A DNA stretch of 54,959 bases from Akkermansiaceae bacterium (GTDB taxonomy: Bacteria > Verrucomicrobiota > Verrucomicrobiia > Verrucomicrobiales > Akkermansiaceae): assembly GCA_903908495.1 (NCBI GenBank), contig CAIVSK010000019.1, positions 1-54,959 of the forward strand, read 5' to 3'. Each line of letters begins with the position of its first letter. The first letter of the stretch is position 1. The position numbers and the translations under genes were made by a program. Shown one piece after another: positions 17,668 to 25,982 of this stretch. The notes beneath the pieces are model-generated. The model had not been told where the DNA came from. It saw nothing but the letters and a program-made list of their open reading frames with translations, and ran no database searches.

Positions 17668-18996
17668 GTGCCACCCACCACCGCGCAGCCCCCAGCAAGC
17701 CGGCGGCCAGCTAGCCTGGCCGTATGGATGACGGCGAGCGTGGCGGTGTTTGTGTTGTTAGGATCGCTGTCACTGGTGTTCGCCTTCGAGCGGCAACTCG
17801 ACCGCGAGGAACGGCGGGCGTTCGAGGGCTTGGCGCGGGTCAATGCCGGATTCCTGGAGCGCGCGCGCTTGCCTCAAAGTGCGAAGATGGCCGCCCAACT
17901 TGGCGAGATCATCGGCGCACGCGTGTTTTTCCGACAGCCAAAAACCGGCCTGATTATCGGCCAGGCCGACGATGCCGTCGCTCGCGCGGCGTTGCGCCTG
18001 GGCGTCGACGGCAAGGTCAACGTCATGGCGGATGGCGCGTGGATGGTAGGTGTGTTAGGGAAGGACGGCACGCAGGTCATTTTCCTGCGCTCCCCGGCGC
18101 AGCGCGTGTTGGCGCTGGACCGCGCCGACACCTGGCTGGCCTTGGCCGTGTTCTGGCTGTTGTCGTTAGGACTGGGCTGGTGGCTGGCGCGGCGGGTGAC
18201 CCGGCCGTTGCGCAGCCTGGCCGAATCGCTGCCGCTGGTGGGTACCGAGCGCGAGTTGCCCGCGTTGCCGGTCTCGCGGCGCGATGAAATCGGCCAACTC
18301 GCGCAAACCCTCACCCGCACTCACACCAGCCTCCGCAATGAGCGCGAACGCCGCCGCGCGGCTGAACGGCACGCCATGTTAGGCCGGATGGCCACCAGCC
18401 TCGCCCACGAATTGCGCAATCCGGTGGCGGCCATCCGGCTCCACGCGCAATTGCTGGAAGCGGCGGCACCGGACGAGGCGGCCATCTCGCGCCAACTCAT
18501 CGAGAGCGAGGCGGAGCGGATCGAGGCCCTGGTCGGCCAGTGGTTGAGTTATGCCAAACCCGCGCCGCCGGTACTCGCGGAGTTGGACTTGCGCGCCGCG
18601 TTGCGGCAGGCGCTGCGCCTGATGGAACCTCAGGCGCGCCATGCCGGGGTGCTGCTAGATAGCGCCGTGGCGCTGGACGCGCCACCCTTGGTGATCCGCG
18701 CCGACCGCCACCGCGTGCAGCAGGTGTTAGGCAACCTGTTGCTCAACGCGGTGCAGGCGATGCCGCGCGGCGGCCGGGTGCATGTGCGGGTGGAGGATGG
18801 CGGCGCGCGGGTGGCGGTGCTCGTCGAGGATGAAGGCGCAGGGTTCAGCGAGTCGGCGCTCGCCCGCTTGGGTGAAGCGTTTTATTCCGAGCGGGAAGGC
18901 GGCATGGGATTGGGCTTGGCGGTGGTCAAAGACATTTGCGAGGCGCACGGCGGCGGACTGAGTGTCACCCCCGCGACGGCGGCGGTGCCCGGGTGA
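17668..18996 (+). CDS. Sensor histidine kinase
   Basis: Membrane sensor that autophosphorylates and passes phosphate to the regulator encoded 67 bp downstream. I chose the GTG at 17668 (442 aa), since the longer frame to 17578 would run through the palindrome cluster. Layout: TM1 (WMTASVAVFVLLGSLSLVFA, about 18-38), a short extracytoplasmic domain of about 110 residues, TM2 (ADTWLALAVFWLLSLGLGWW), a HAMP linker (RRVTRPLRSLAESL), the dimerisation/phosphoacceptor helix MATSLAHELRNPVAAIRLHA with His247, and an ATPase domain with N box NLLLNAVQAM, G1 DEGAGF and G2 GMGLGLAVV. It stops about 10 residues after the G2 helix, slightly short for the fold but acceptable. Confidence 0.92.
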   Translation: MPPTTAQPPASRRPASLAVWMTASVAVFVLLGSLSLVFAFERQLDREERRAFEGLARVNAGFLERARLPQSAKMAAQLGEIIGARVFFRQPKTGLIIGQADDAVARAALRLGVDGKVNVMADGAWMVGVLGKDGTQVIFLRSPAQRVLALDRADTWLALAVFWLLSLGLGWWLARRVTRPLRSLAESLPLVGTERELPALPVSRRDEIGQLAQTLTRTHTSLRNERERRRAAERHAMLGRMATSLAHELRNPVAAIRLHAQLLEAAAPDEAAISRQLIESEAERIEALVGQWLSYAKPAPPVLAELDLRAALRQALRLMEPQARHAGVLLDSAVALDAPPLVIRADRHRVQQVLGNLLLNAVQAMPRGGRVHVRVEDGGARVAVLVEDEGAGFSESALARLGEAFYSEREGGMGLGLAVVKDICEAHGGGLSVTPATAAVPG

Positions 18997-19063
18997 GAGC
19001 CGAGTTCGCCACAGCACCGCCCGCCCCGACCCACTACGAATCGACTCCTAACCCGCCACCAAC

Positions 19064-20377
19064 ATGACCGCCCGCCCGATTTTACTCATTGAAGATGAAC
19101 ACGCACTTGGCACGGCCTTGTCGTTCTTGGTCCGCCGCATGGGCCACCTGCCCAGCCTGGTGGCGTCGGGTGCCGCCGGTCTGGCCGCCCTCGAGCAGGA
19201 TGAGTTTGCGGCAGTGGTGCTCGATATCGGCTTGCCGGACATGAGCGGGTTGACAGTGCTGGAGAAACTGCGGCTCAGCGGGGCCGCCGTGCCGGTGCTG
19301 GTGATCACCGCGCACGCCACCTTGGAGCACGCCATCCACGCGCAGAAATCCGGGGCCTCCGCCTATCTGACAAAACCGCTGGACTTGCGCCACTTCGAGC
19401 AAACCCTCGGTGCCATGCTCGCCAGCGGAGTGCCGCGGGCGCAGCCCACCCCGGGCGCGCCGCAAACCCGCGCGGCGACCCTGATCGGAGCCGCCGCCTG
19501 CCTGCGGGAAACCTTCATCGGCATCGCCCATGCCTGTGCCGGCGACGTACCCGCCTTGATCACCGGCCCCAGCGGGTCGGGCAAGACGCTCACCGCAGCG
19601 GTCATTCACGCCCACGGCCCGCGGGCGAGCCAGCCGTTGGCATTCCTGACCTGCTCGCATCTGCAGGATGCCTGTGAGATCGAGAACGGCGGCGCCACCA
19701 TCGTGTTAGAGGAAGTGACCGAGCTTGCCCCCGAGCTGCAAACCCGCCTGGCGGCGTGGTTGGCCGGCGCGGCGGGCCCTCGGCCGCGCTTGCTTGCCAC
19801 CTCCGCCCACGATCCGCGCGAGGCGGTGCGCGACGGCCGTCTGCGCGAGGACTTGTATTATGCTCTAACCACGCTGACCATCCCCTTGCCTCCACTCCGC
19901 GAGCGCAGCGGCGACATCCCCGCCCTGAGCGCGTTTTTCCTCGGTGTGCGCACTGCCGCCCCCGCGCCGCAACTCACCGCGCCGGTGCTGGCCACCTTGC
20001 AGGCCTATCAGTGGCCGGGCAACGTGCGCGAATTGCGCCATGTCCTGGACTACGCCGCGGCCCTCTGCGGCAGTGGTCCGGTGTTCCTGAGCCATCTACC
20101 GGCGCATGTCGCCGCGGCCGCGGGCCCAACCGCCACCGCCGCTCCCGGCGAACTGGAGGCGGCCGTCAGCCGCTGGCTGGACGCCGAACTGGCGCTGCCC
20201 GAGGCCGAGCGCCCGGACTACGATGCGATGTTCGATAGGATCGAGGCCGTGATGCTGCGGTATTTGCTAGAGAGGCACGAGAACAAGCCGACGCATCTGG
20301 CCGCGGCGCTGCGCATGCACCGCGCCACGCTGCGGCAGAAACTGCGCCGCGCCGGCTTGCAGCGGGGGGAGGAGTGA
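19064..20377 (+). CDS. NtrC-family response regulator lacking the GAFTGA loop
   Basis: 437 aa, partner of the upstream kinase. Receiver domain 1-120: acidic pocket IEDEH, phospho-acceptor Asp54 in LDIGLPD and Lys in LTKPLD. AAA+ domain: Walker A GPSGSGKT (168-175), Walker B-like IVLEE (213-217, where LDE is usual), then LREDLYYAL, PLRERSGDIP and YQWPGNVRELRHVLDY. C-terminal Fis-type HTH: THLAAALRMHRATLRQKLRR. Only about 38 residues separate Walker A from Walker B, and the segment that normally carries ESELFGHEKGAFTGA is absent. GAFTGA contacts sigma-54, so this protein probably does not activate sigma-54 promoters; family precedents without it are TyrR, HupR and the Rhodobacter capsulatus NtrC. 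It converges on the next gene with 2 bp between stop codons. Confidence 0.93.
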   Translation: MTARPILLIEDEHALGTALSFLVRRMGHLPSLVASGAAGLAALEQDEFAAVVLDIGLPDMSGLTVLEKLRLSGAAVPVLVITAHATLEHAIHAQKSGASAYLTKPLDLRHFEQTLGAMLASGVPRAQPTPGAPQTRAATLIGAAACLRETFIGIAHACAGDVPALITGPSGSGKTLTAAVIHAHGPRASQPLAFLTCSHLQDACEIENGGATIVLEEVTELAPELQTRLAAWLAGAAGPRPRLLATSAHDPREAVRDGRLREDLYYALTTLTIPLPPLRERSGDIPALSAFFLGVRTAAPAPQLTAPVLATLQAYQWPGNVRELRHVLDYAAALCGSGPVFLSHLPAHVAAAAGPTATAAPGELEAAVSRWLDAELALPEAERPDYDAMFDRIEAVMLRYLLERHENKPTHLAAALRMHRATLRQKLRRAGLQRGEE

Positions 20378-20379
20378 GC

Positions 20380-22578
20380 CTACCTGGATGGGGCGGTTTC
20401 GGTGATGATGCCCACATCAATGTACTGGCCGCCACTCACCTGATGGCAATGCACGGCAAACACATTGCTGCCGGGGTGCAGCGCCGCCAGGCCTTCGGGC
20501 GTGAGTGTCATCTCTTCGTAATCGGAGGTGAAGCCGTCGGCCTTGCCTGCCAACACCCCGTTAATGTAGATCTCGACGTCCTCGTCATGATGCACGAACA
20601 AGGCAGGCACTCCGGCATCGACGGCCGTCCACTCGAAGCTGCGGCGCAGCCAGATATCGGCCGTTTTCCACTCGCTGCGCACCACGGCACCAGGAGTGGC
20701 GGCCGTGCCGAAGCCGCCGGGTCCTTCTTTCCACGCCGCATCACTGAAGCCGCTCTTGATCCAATCGGCTGCCGGCGCGTCAAACGTGAAGCGCCAGTTG
20801 ATCCCCTCTTGTTGGGAGGTTGGCACCACTTGCTTGATCACCGGCTGCGGCGGCAAGTTGCCGCTGTTCACCGCGGCCGCCCGCCCGGCAAGCACCTTGT
20901 TGACCTCGCGATCATAGGTTAACAACCCGTTGCATTCGGTCTCCACATCCGTGATCTGAGTGTAAATCACGGCGGATAGACCGGCAGAGTCCTTCAGCCG
21001 CCAAGCATTTACTAACAATTTCTCGTAAGCGCGGGTCAGCGCCTCCATGCTCTGGGTGCCCTTGTAGCCCCAGTTGGCGGCGGCCCAGCGGTGGCCGTCG
21101 ACGGCCAGGCCGAGGCCGCCGAATTCTCCTAACACCGCCGCCCGCTCTGCTTCCGGCTTCGGAGAGCCGGGACCGGGATAGTTGTGCATATCGATCACGT
21201 CGCCGCACTTCTTGTCATCCCCGCCGCTGGCGTTGTTGACGAGACGTGACGGATCGAGGGCTTTGACGGTGGCCACCAGCGCCTCGGTATCGTGCTGGCC
21301 CTGGGCCTCGTTAAAGATCACCCACAGGATGATGGAGGGATGATTCCAATGATTTCTAACAAGCCTCGTCAGTTCGGTTTGGAACTGCGGCACATCGATG
21401 GGCTGGGGCTTGTCGGTGTATGAATTGACGCTGGGCATGTCCTGCCAGACCATCAATCCGAGTTTGTCACACCAGTAGTACCAACGGTCCGGCTCGACCT
21501 TGATGTGCTTGCGGGCACAGTTGAACCCGAGGCGGCGCATTTCCGCCACATCCCAGCGCAAGGCCTCGTCGGTCGGCGCGGTGTAGATGCCATCCGGCCA
21601 GAACCCCTGATCGAGCGGCCCGACTTGAAACACGAACTTGCCGTTGAGCATCAAGCGGGTGACGCCTTGCTCATCCTTGCCCAAGGCAATTTTGCGCATG
21701 CCGAAATAGCTCGTCACGCTGTCCACCACCTGGTCGCCGGATTTCAGCGTCACCCGCAGGTCGTACAAATGCGGCGAGGCCGGCGACCACAACTTCGGAC
21801 TGGGAATGGCGAGTTTGAGTTCGCTGCCGGCGGCACCGCTGATGGTGGCCACCGGCTTGCCATCGTCACTGGCGACGGCCTCCACCGTGCCGCTGCCGGC
21901 CACCGTCAAGCGCAGACAAGAGCCATCCAAATCCGGGATCAGGTGCAACGAGTCGATGTGCGCCTTGGCCACCGGTTCCAACCACACGGTCTGCCAGATG
22001 CCGGACGTCGGCGTGTACATGATGCCGCCGGGCCGCATGGTTTGTTTGCCGCGTGGCTGGCCGCCCAGGTCGGTCGGGTCGAACACCTCGACGCTGAGTT
22101 GCTGGGCACCATCGGCGTTGAGCGCGGCGGTGATATCGAAACTGAATGTGTCATATCCGCCGCGGTGCACGCCGAGCAGCTTGCCATTGAGCGACACCTT
22201 CGTTTGCCAATCCACCGCACCAAAGTGCAGCAACACTTGGCGCGTACCCCAGGCTTTGGGCACCTCGAAACTGCGCCGATAGGTCATGCGATCAGCGTGC
22301 TTCATGACGCCCGACAAGGCCGACTCGATCGGATAAGGCACGAGGATCTTGGTTTCCGGACTGTCACCGAGCTTGATGTCCCACAAGCCGTTGAGGTTGA
22401 GCCAGTCCTCGCGCACCATCTGCGGCCGCGGATACTCAGGCAGGGCGTTGGCGGGAGTGACGTCCTTGGCCCAGCGGGTTTTAAGCGGGCCATCGGCCTG
22501 CTTCCAATCGGCGGCGTGGGTGGGTGCCAGCAACAGCAGTGAGATCAAGGCGGCGAAGCCGGAATGCGGGTAGTTCAT
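20380..22578 (-). CDS. Secreted glycoside hydrolase family 2 protein
   Basis: Retaining exo-glycosidase of the beta-galactosidase/mannosidase/glucuronidase family. 732 aa from the ATG at 22578, which yields a signal peptide MNYPHSGFAALISLLLLAPTHA. Order: sugar-binding jelly-roll (REDWLNLNGLWDIKLGD), immunoglobulin-like domain (WSPASPHLYDLRV), TIM barrel with general acid/base Glu424 in ILWVIFNEAQGQ and nucleophile Glu485 in AVLGEFGGLG. An added C-terminal beta-sandwich (about 600-732) has PALFVHHDEDVEIYINGVLA, probably carbohydrate-binding. Last gene of a minus-strand run after ThuA; a hairpin lies in the gap. Exact sugar specificity cannot be assigned. Confidence 0.93.
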   Translation of the reverse strand: MNYPHSGFAALISLLLLAPTHAADWKQADGPLKTRWAKDVTPANALPEYPRPQMVREDWLNLNGLWDIKLGDSPETKILVPYPIESALSGVMKHADRMTYRRSFEVPKAWGTRQVLLHFGAVDWQTKVSLNGKLLGVHRGGYDTFSFDITAALNADGAQQLSVEVFDPTDLGGQPRGKQTMRPGGIMYTPTSGIWQTVWLEPVAKAHIDSLHLIPDLDGSCLRLTVAGSGTVEAVASDDGKPVATISGAAGSELKLAIPSPKLWSPASPHLYDLRVTLKSGDQVVDSVTSYFGMRKIALGKDEQGVTRLMLNGKFVFQVGPLDQGFWPDGIYTAPTDEALRWDVAEMRRLGFNCARKHIKVEPDRWYYWCDKLGLMVWQDMPSVNSYTDKPQPIDVPQFQTELTRLVRNHWNHPSIILWVIFNEAQGQHDTEALVATVKALDPSRLVNNASGGDDKKCGDVIDMHNYPGPGSPKPEAERAAVLGEFGGLGLAVDGHRWAAANWGYKGTQSMEALTRAYEKLLVNAWRLKDSAGLSAVIYTQITDVETECNGLLTYDREVNKVLAGRAAAVNSGNLPPQPVIKQVVPTSQQEGINWRFTFDAPAADWIKSGFSDAAWKEGPGGFGTAATPGAVVRSEWKTADIWLRRSFEWTAVDAGVPALFVHHDEDVEIYINGVLAGKADGFTSDYEEMTLTPEGLAALHPGSNVFAVHCHQVSGGQYIDVGIITETAPSR

Positions 22579-22611
22579 GGGACAATGGATAGAAGTTAGC
22601 CGAAGCCCACC

Positions 22612-22644
22612 GCCGACGGAGATGCTGACGCAATCTCCATCGGC
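22612..22644 (-). terminator. Hairpin between the ThuA and GH2 genes
   Basis: Inverted repeat of 12 bp (22612-22623 and 22633-22644) with a 9-base loop. In the minus-strand transcript the single mismatch becomes a G-U pair, so the stem is fully paired there. No U-run follows, so it may be an mRNA stability or attenuation element rather than a full terminator. Confidence 0.45.
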
Positions 22645-22678
22645 CGTGGCCAGCCTGGACACTTACGGGTTGGATGAA

Positions 22679-23509
22679 TCAGTTCTTGGGTGCGGCTTTT
22701 TTCAGGCCGAGGGCCCACTCGATGCCGCCGAGGATATGTTGTTGATAGGCCTTGCTGATTTCGATCGAGTTCTTGCGATCCTTCAACTCCGGATCGGTGT
22801 CAATGACATCCTCGCGGTGACCGAGCGAAGTGTAGAAGATCTTGCCGGTGCCAAACGGCTTGCACCAGGATACCGGGAAATGGCCGGGAGCCTTGCTCTG
22901 GGGATGCTTGTCGAGAATGAGCAGGTCATGCACTTTGGCGGGATCGTAATTCTTGAACTCGTAGATTTCCTCCTGCGAAATCGTCCAGGTCTTGCCCAGC
23001 TTGGCGGTGGCAGGATTCTGCGGATCCTGGTTCAGGCATTCCACACTGACCTGCGCACCGTGCCCCTGAAACTCGCCGCCAAGCATTTCGGCAAAGCCCG
23101 GCCAACCGTGGAAGGTATCGCTGGCGGCGTGAATGCCGACAAACGCATGCCCCGCCTTGATCCAGTCCACCAACCCCTGCTGGTCGGGAATCGGCAAGTC
23201 GCCGGTGGTGCTGGCGAAAACCACGCAATCGACAGTCTTCAATGCCGCCGGCGAGAGTTTCTGCAGGGCGTCTTTCAACGCCTGCTGCCAGGCAGGATCG
23301 CCCGGATTGCCCGCCGGTTGGTGCACATAGTCAACTGTGAATTCGCCACTGGTCTGCCCGAGTTGCGCGATCACTTTTTCCAGATTGGGAATCGAGCTGT
23401 GGCGGAAGCCGGTGGTGGTGGTGACCACCAACAGTTTTTTGGGTGCGGCCGACAGGGTGGTTGCCGCCATGGCGGCTATGAGAAACGTGGGGATGATTTT
23501 CATTTTCAA
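22679..23509 (-). CDS. Secreted ThuA-domain protein
   Basis: 276 aa. Signal peptide MKMKIIPTFLIAAMAATTLSA (a second in-frame ATG lies two codons in). The ThuA domain has a class I glutamine amidotransferase-like fold: KKLLVVTTTTGFRHSSIPNL at the start, VDCVVFASTTGDLPIPDQQ, then AGHAFVGIHAASDTFHGWPG, and GKIFYTSLGHREDV near the end. The family was named from a trehalose-utilisation locus but its reaction is not firmly known; secreted forms accompany sugar-degradation genes in this phylum. It sits between the GH78-like gene and the GH2 gene, in the same direction. A homopolymer tract lies directly upstream of the start. Confidence 0.9.
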   Translation of the reverse strand: MKMKIIPTFLIAAMAATTLSAAPKKLLVVTTTTGFRHSSIPNLEKVIAQLGQTSGEFTVDYVHQPAGNPGDPAWQQALKDALQKLSPAALKTVDCVVFASTTGDLPIPDQQGLVDWIKAGHAFVGIHAASDTFHGWPGFAEMLGGEFQGHGAQVSVECLNQDPQNPATAKLGKTWTISQEEIYEFKNYDPAKVHDLLILDKHPQSKAPGHFPVSWCKPFGTGKIFYTSLGHREDVIDTDPELKDRKNSIEISKAYQQHILGGIEWALGLKKAAPKN

Positions 23510-23512
23510 TTA

Positions 23513-23529
23513 TTTTTTTTTGGGGGGGG
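23513..23529 (-). repeat. C8-A9 homopolymer tract in the ThuA 5' leader
   Basis: On the coding strand eight C are followed by nine A, ending three bases before TTGAAAATG. Such tracts are slippage-prone and, just upstream of a start codon, could alter expression. Bases 23530-23689 beyond it contain nothing I recognise. Confidence 0.7.
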
Positions 23530-23689
23530 AGTATTCTTTCAGGTGGCCCTTGCACATGCGATGGCGAATCTACCGATCTGCGAGCGGGACAGCGCGTTGT
23601 GGAGCGGAGTGCCCTGCCGGAGAAACTATCTGACCGCCCGGCGAGTGCAAGCAAACAATTGCATGAATGATAGCAGTTGGCATGGCATA

Positions 23690-25978
23690 TTACCGCGGAG
23701 CGGCGTTCAGTTTGCCGGTCACCACGAAGCGGTGCGCGCCGGCTAGCAAGTGTGCGGCAACCGCCGCGGGGCGGCCATCCAACTCGATGCTTGCTTGCTC
23801 AAACCGGGAGGTGGGAACGATCACATCAGCCTCGCCGCCCGCAGGCACGGTCACGTCGAGAGTGAGGGAATCAGCGCCCAGGGTCCACGCCACAGCCACA
23901 TCACCGAGGGGCGTGGGCACGCTGCCTTTGGCCCAGGTCAAATCGCACAGGCATGGCCGGATGGCAATGGTCGTGAAACCCGGCGCGGCGGGCGTCACGC
24001 CCAGCACCCGCGAGGACAGTTGTATCAACGGCGAGGAACACCAGCCGTGACTCAGATCGCCACCACCCCACATTTCGCGAAACGACTGGGTCTCCGGCAC
24101 GATCTGCCAGCGCCGCATCTGCGAGGTGCCTAAGTTATCGAACAGCCCGGCATGATCGATGGCTTGAAACACCCAGTGCATGAACCAGGGTTGGGTGTTG
24201 AGCGGCTTATCCGCCAGAACTTTCCCGGTGATCGCCGCTTGGCGGGCCTTCGGTGCGAGGTCGTAAAGCACGGCAAGCAGGTTGACGTGGGGGCTGAATG
24301 TTTCGATGTCCTTGTCGGCCGGCAGCCATTGATAGGGTTTCACCGAGGTTTGGAAGGGCTTGCCATCCCGGTACAATCCTTTCTGATCAACCCACAGTTC
24401 GCGGTTGAAGGCGACGGCCGTCTGCTGGCGCAATTGCCCGTACTTGGCACCGCGTGCCGTGTCGCCCTGCAGCGCCGCCACGCGCGCCGCCATTTCCAGA
24501 CCATGATAATACAAAGCGGTTAGATACCCCTGACCGATCACCGCCGGCGGGTGGTGGCATTCGAAGCCGCCGATGCTCACCCAGTCCATGAACATGTAGT
24601 TTGGCGCCTCGGAAATGATTCCGTTCCTGCCGCGCCACGAGGTATAGGTATCGAGCAACTCGTGCACATAAGGCGCCAACTCCTCCACCAGCGCCTTGTC
24701 ACCGGTGTAGTCGTAGTAATCCATCAACATCTGCAGCCAGCCAAGCGAATAACTCGTGTGAAAGTTGTGGTAGGAGCGGTCCTTCAGAAGCCACGCGAAC
24801 TTGCGCAGGTCCTGGCGGGTCAGCCACGGCTGGGCAAACGCGTAGTTATTGACCATCGCCTCGATCACGTAATCGCCAGGATCGCAGATGGGTTCCTGAT
24901 GGTTGGGCGAATCGAGGTGATGGGTCTGCAGGCAAATCTGCACCGCCCACCGCGACACGCTCCACAGCCGTGTTAGGTTGTCGTCGTTGCACGCGAAGCT
25001 GCCCCGATAGGCGACCGGTTGGGAGGTGAAGGTCGCCCCGGCATCGAGGACCACCAGCGGCTCGGTGACGTGGGTGAATTCGACCGTGTAGGCCGGTGCG
25101 ATTTCGGTCATGAACGAGAACTCCAGCGCTTGTTCGCCACCGCCGAGCGTGAACGCTGCTTCGCGGTGCGCCTTGATGGTCACCGTGGCCCCCTTGCCAC
25201 CCTTCACCTTCAATGACGGATAGGCGCTGAGCACCCGGTCGAACACCACCTTGAAACTGCCGTCTTTGGTGAAGCGCTTGTCGTCGGGCAAGCCCTCGGT
25301 GCGGGCCGCCGGATAGCGAGCTTCCATCAGCGGCGGAATCTCGCTGGCCACCAACGGGTCCGCAATGTCCGGCACGACTTGAGCCGCAGGCATGGCTGCA
25401 TCGTCAAACCCAGTTAGAAGCCACTCGTTGGTCGGCTGGGCCGGAATCGCGTGCCAGGATGCATCCGATTTGACTGTCATCTTTTGCTGGCCGGGCAACG
25501 TCAGGTCCGACTCAAACAGAAACGCAGGACGCCCACTGACCTTGGCGGCGATGACGTTTTTGCCTTTGCTAAAGAATGGCGTCAAGTCGCGGTAGTCATA
25601 GAACCAGCGATGCGTGTTGCCGCCGTCATAATCGCGGCCCATGTCCACCGGGCCGCGCGATACCAAGCGCCCGTTGATGAAGAGTTCATAATGGCTGTCA
25701 GCCGTAAGCCAGGCAGAGACCTGCTGCGGCACCTCGGCCAGGGTGACTTCCTTGCGGAACCATCCGCTGCCAGAGATCCACTGCGCCTGCCACGGGGCGG
25801 GCTTCTTGCAGGTGTTGCCAAACACATAGTCGCGCGCCTGCACTCCTTGCGCGTCAACCTGCGTCCGCATCCCCGGATAGACAATCGGCCCCGTGGCATC
25901 ACCCGCCGCCGAACCCGCCACTCCGGCCAGCACACTTCCCAGCAAAACCAGCCACAGGTACTTATCCATCGGTCCCAT
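23690..25978 (-). CDS. Secreted alpha-L-rhamnosidase-like (GH78-type) protein
   Basis: 762 aa from the ATG at 25978; a second ATG at 25969 starts directly at the signal peptide MDKYLWLVLLGSVLAGVAGS. The N-terminal lectin-like region (WISGSGWFRKEVTLAEVPQQ, then ADSHYELFINGRLVSRGP) matches the carbohydrate-binding part of GH78 proteins. The (alpha/alpha)6 barrel carries DSPNHQEPICDPGDYV at the place where typical GH78 enzymes have a DCPQRDER-like motif, then MDWVSIGGFECHH, and a C-terminal beta-sandwich (RVLGVTPAAPGFTTIAIRP). The motif difference makes rhamnose specificity uncertain. The start is five bases from the stop of the upstream 1205-aa gene, implying translational coupling. Confidence 0.87.
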   Translation of the reverse strand: MGPMDKYLWLVLLGSVLAGVAGSAAGDATGPIVYPGMRTQVDAQGVQARDYVFGNTCKKPAPWQAQWISGSGWFRKEVTLAEVPQQVSAWLTADSHYELFINGRLVSRGPVDMGRDYDGGNTHRWFYDYRDLTPFFSKGKNVIAAKVSGRPAFLFESDLTLPGQQKMTVKSDASWHAIPAQPTNEWLLTGFDDAAMPAAQVVPDIADPLVASEIPPLMEARYPAARTEGLPDDKRFTKDGSFKVVFDRVLSAYPSLKVKGGKGATVTIKAHREAAFTLGGGEQALEFSFMTEIAPAYTVEFTHVTEPLVVLDAGATFTSQPVAYRGSFACNDDNLTRLWSVSRWAVQICLQTHHLDSPNHQEPICDPGDYVIEAMVNNYAFAQPWLTRQDLRKFAWLLKDRSYHNFHTSYSLGWLQMLMDYYDYTGDKALVEELAPYVHELLDTYTSWRGRNGIISEAPNYMFMDWVSIGGFECHHPPAVIGQGYLTALYYHGLEMAARVAALQGDTARGAKYGQLRQQTAVAFNRELWVDQKGLYRDGKPFQTSVKPYQWLPADKDIETFSPHVNLLAVLYDLAPKARQAAITGKVLADKPLNTQPWFMHWVFQAIDHAGLFDNLGTSQMRRWQIVPETQSFREMWGGGDLSHGWCSSPLIQLSSRVLGVTPAAPGFTTIAIRPCLCDLTWAKGSVPTPLGDVAVAWTLGADSLTLDVTVPAGGEADVIVPTSRFEQASIELDGRPAAVAAHLLAGAHRFVVTGKLNAAPR

Positions 25979-25982
25979 AGGT

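Noticed and set aside
21505-22542. 345-codon plus-strand open frame
   Set aside because: Antisense to the GH2 gene, whose catalytic motifs are intact.
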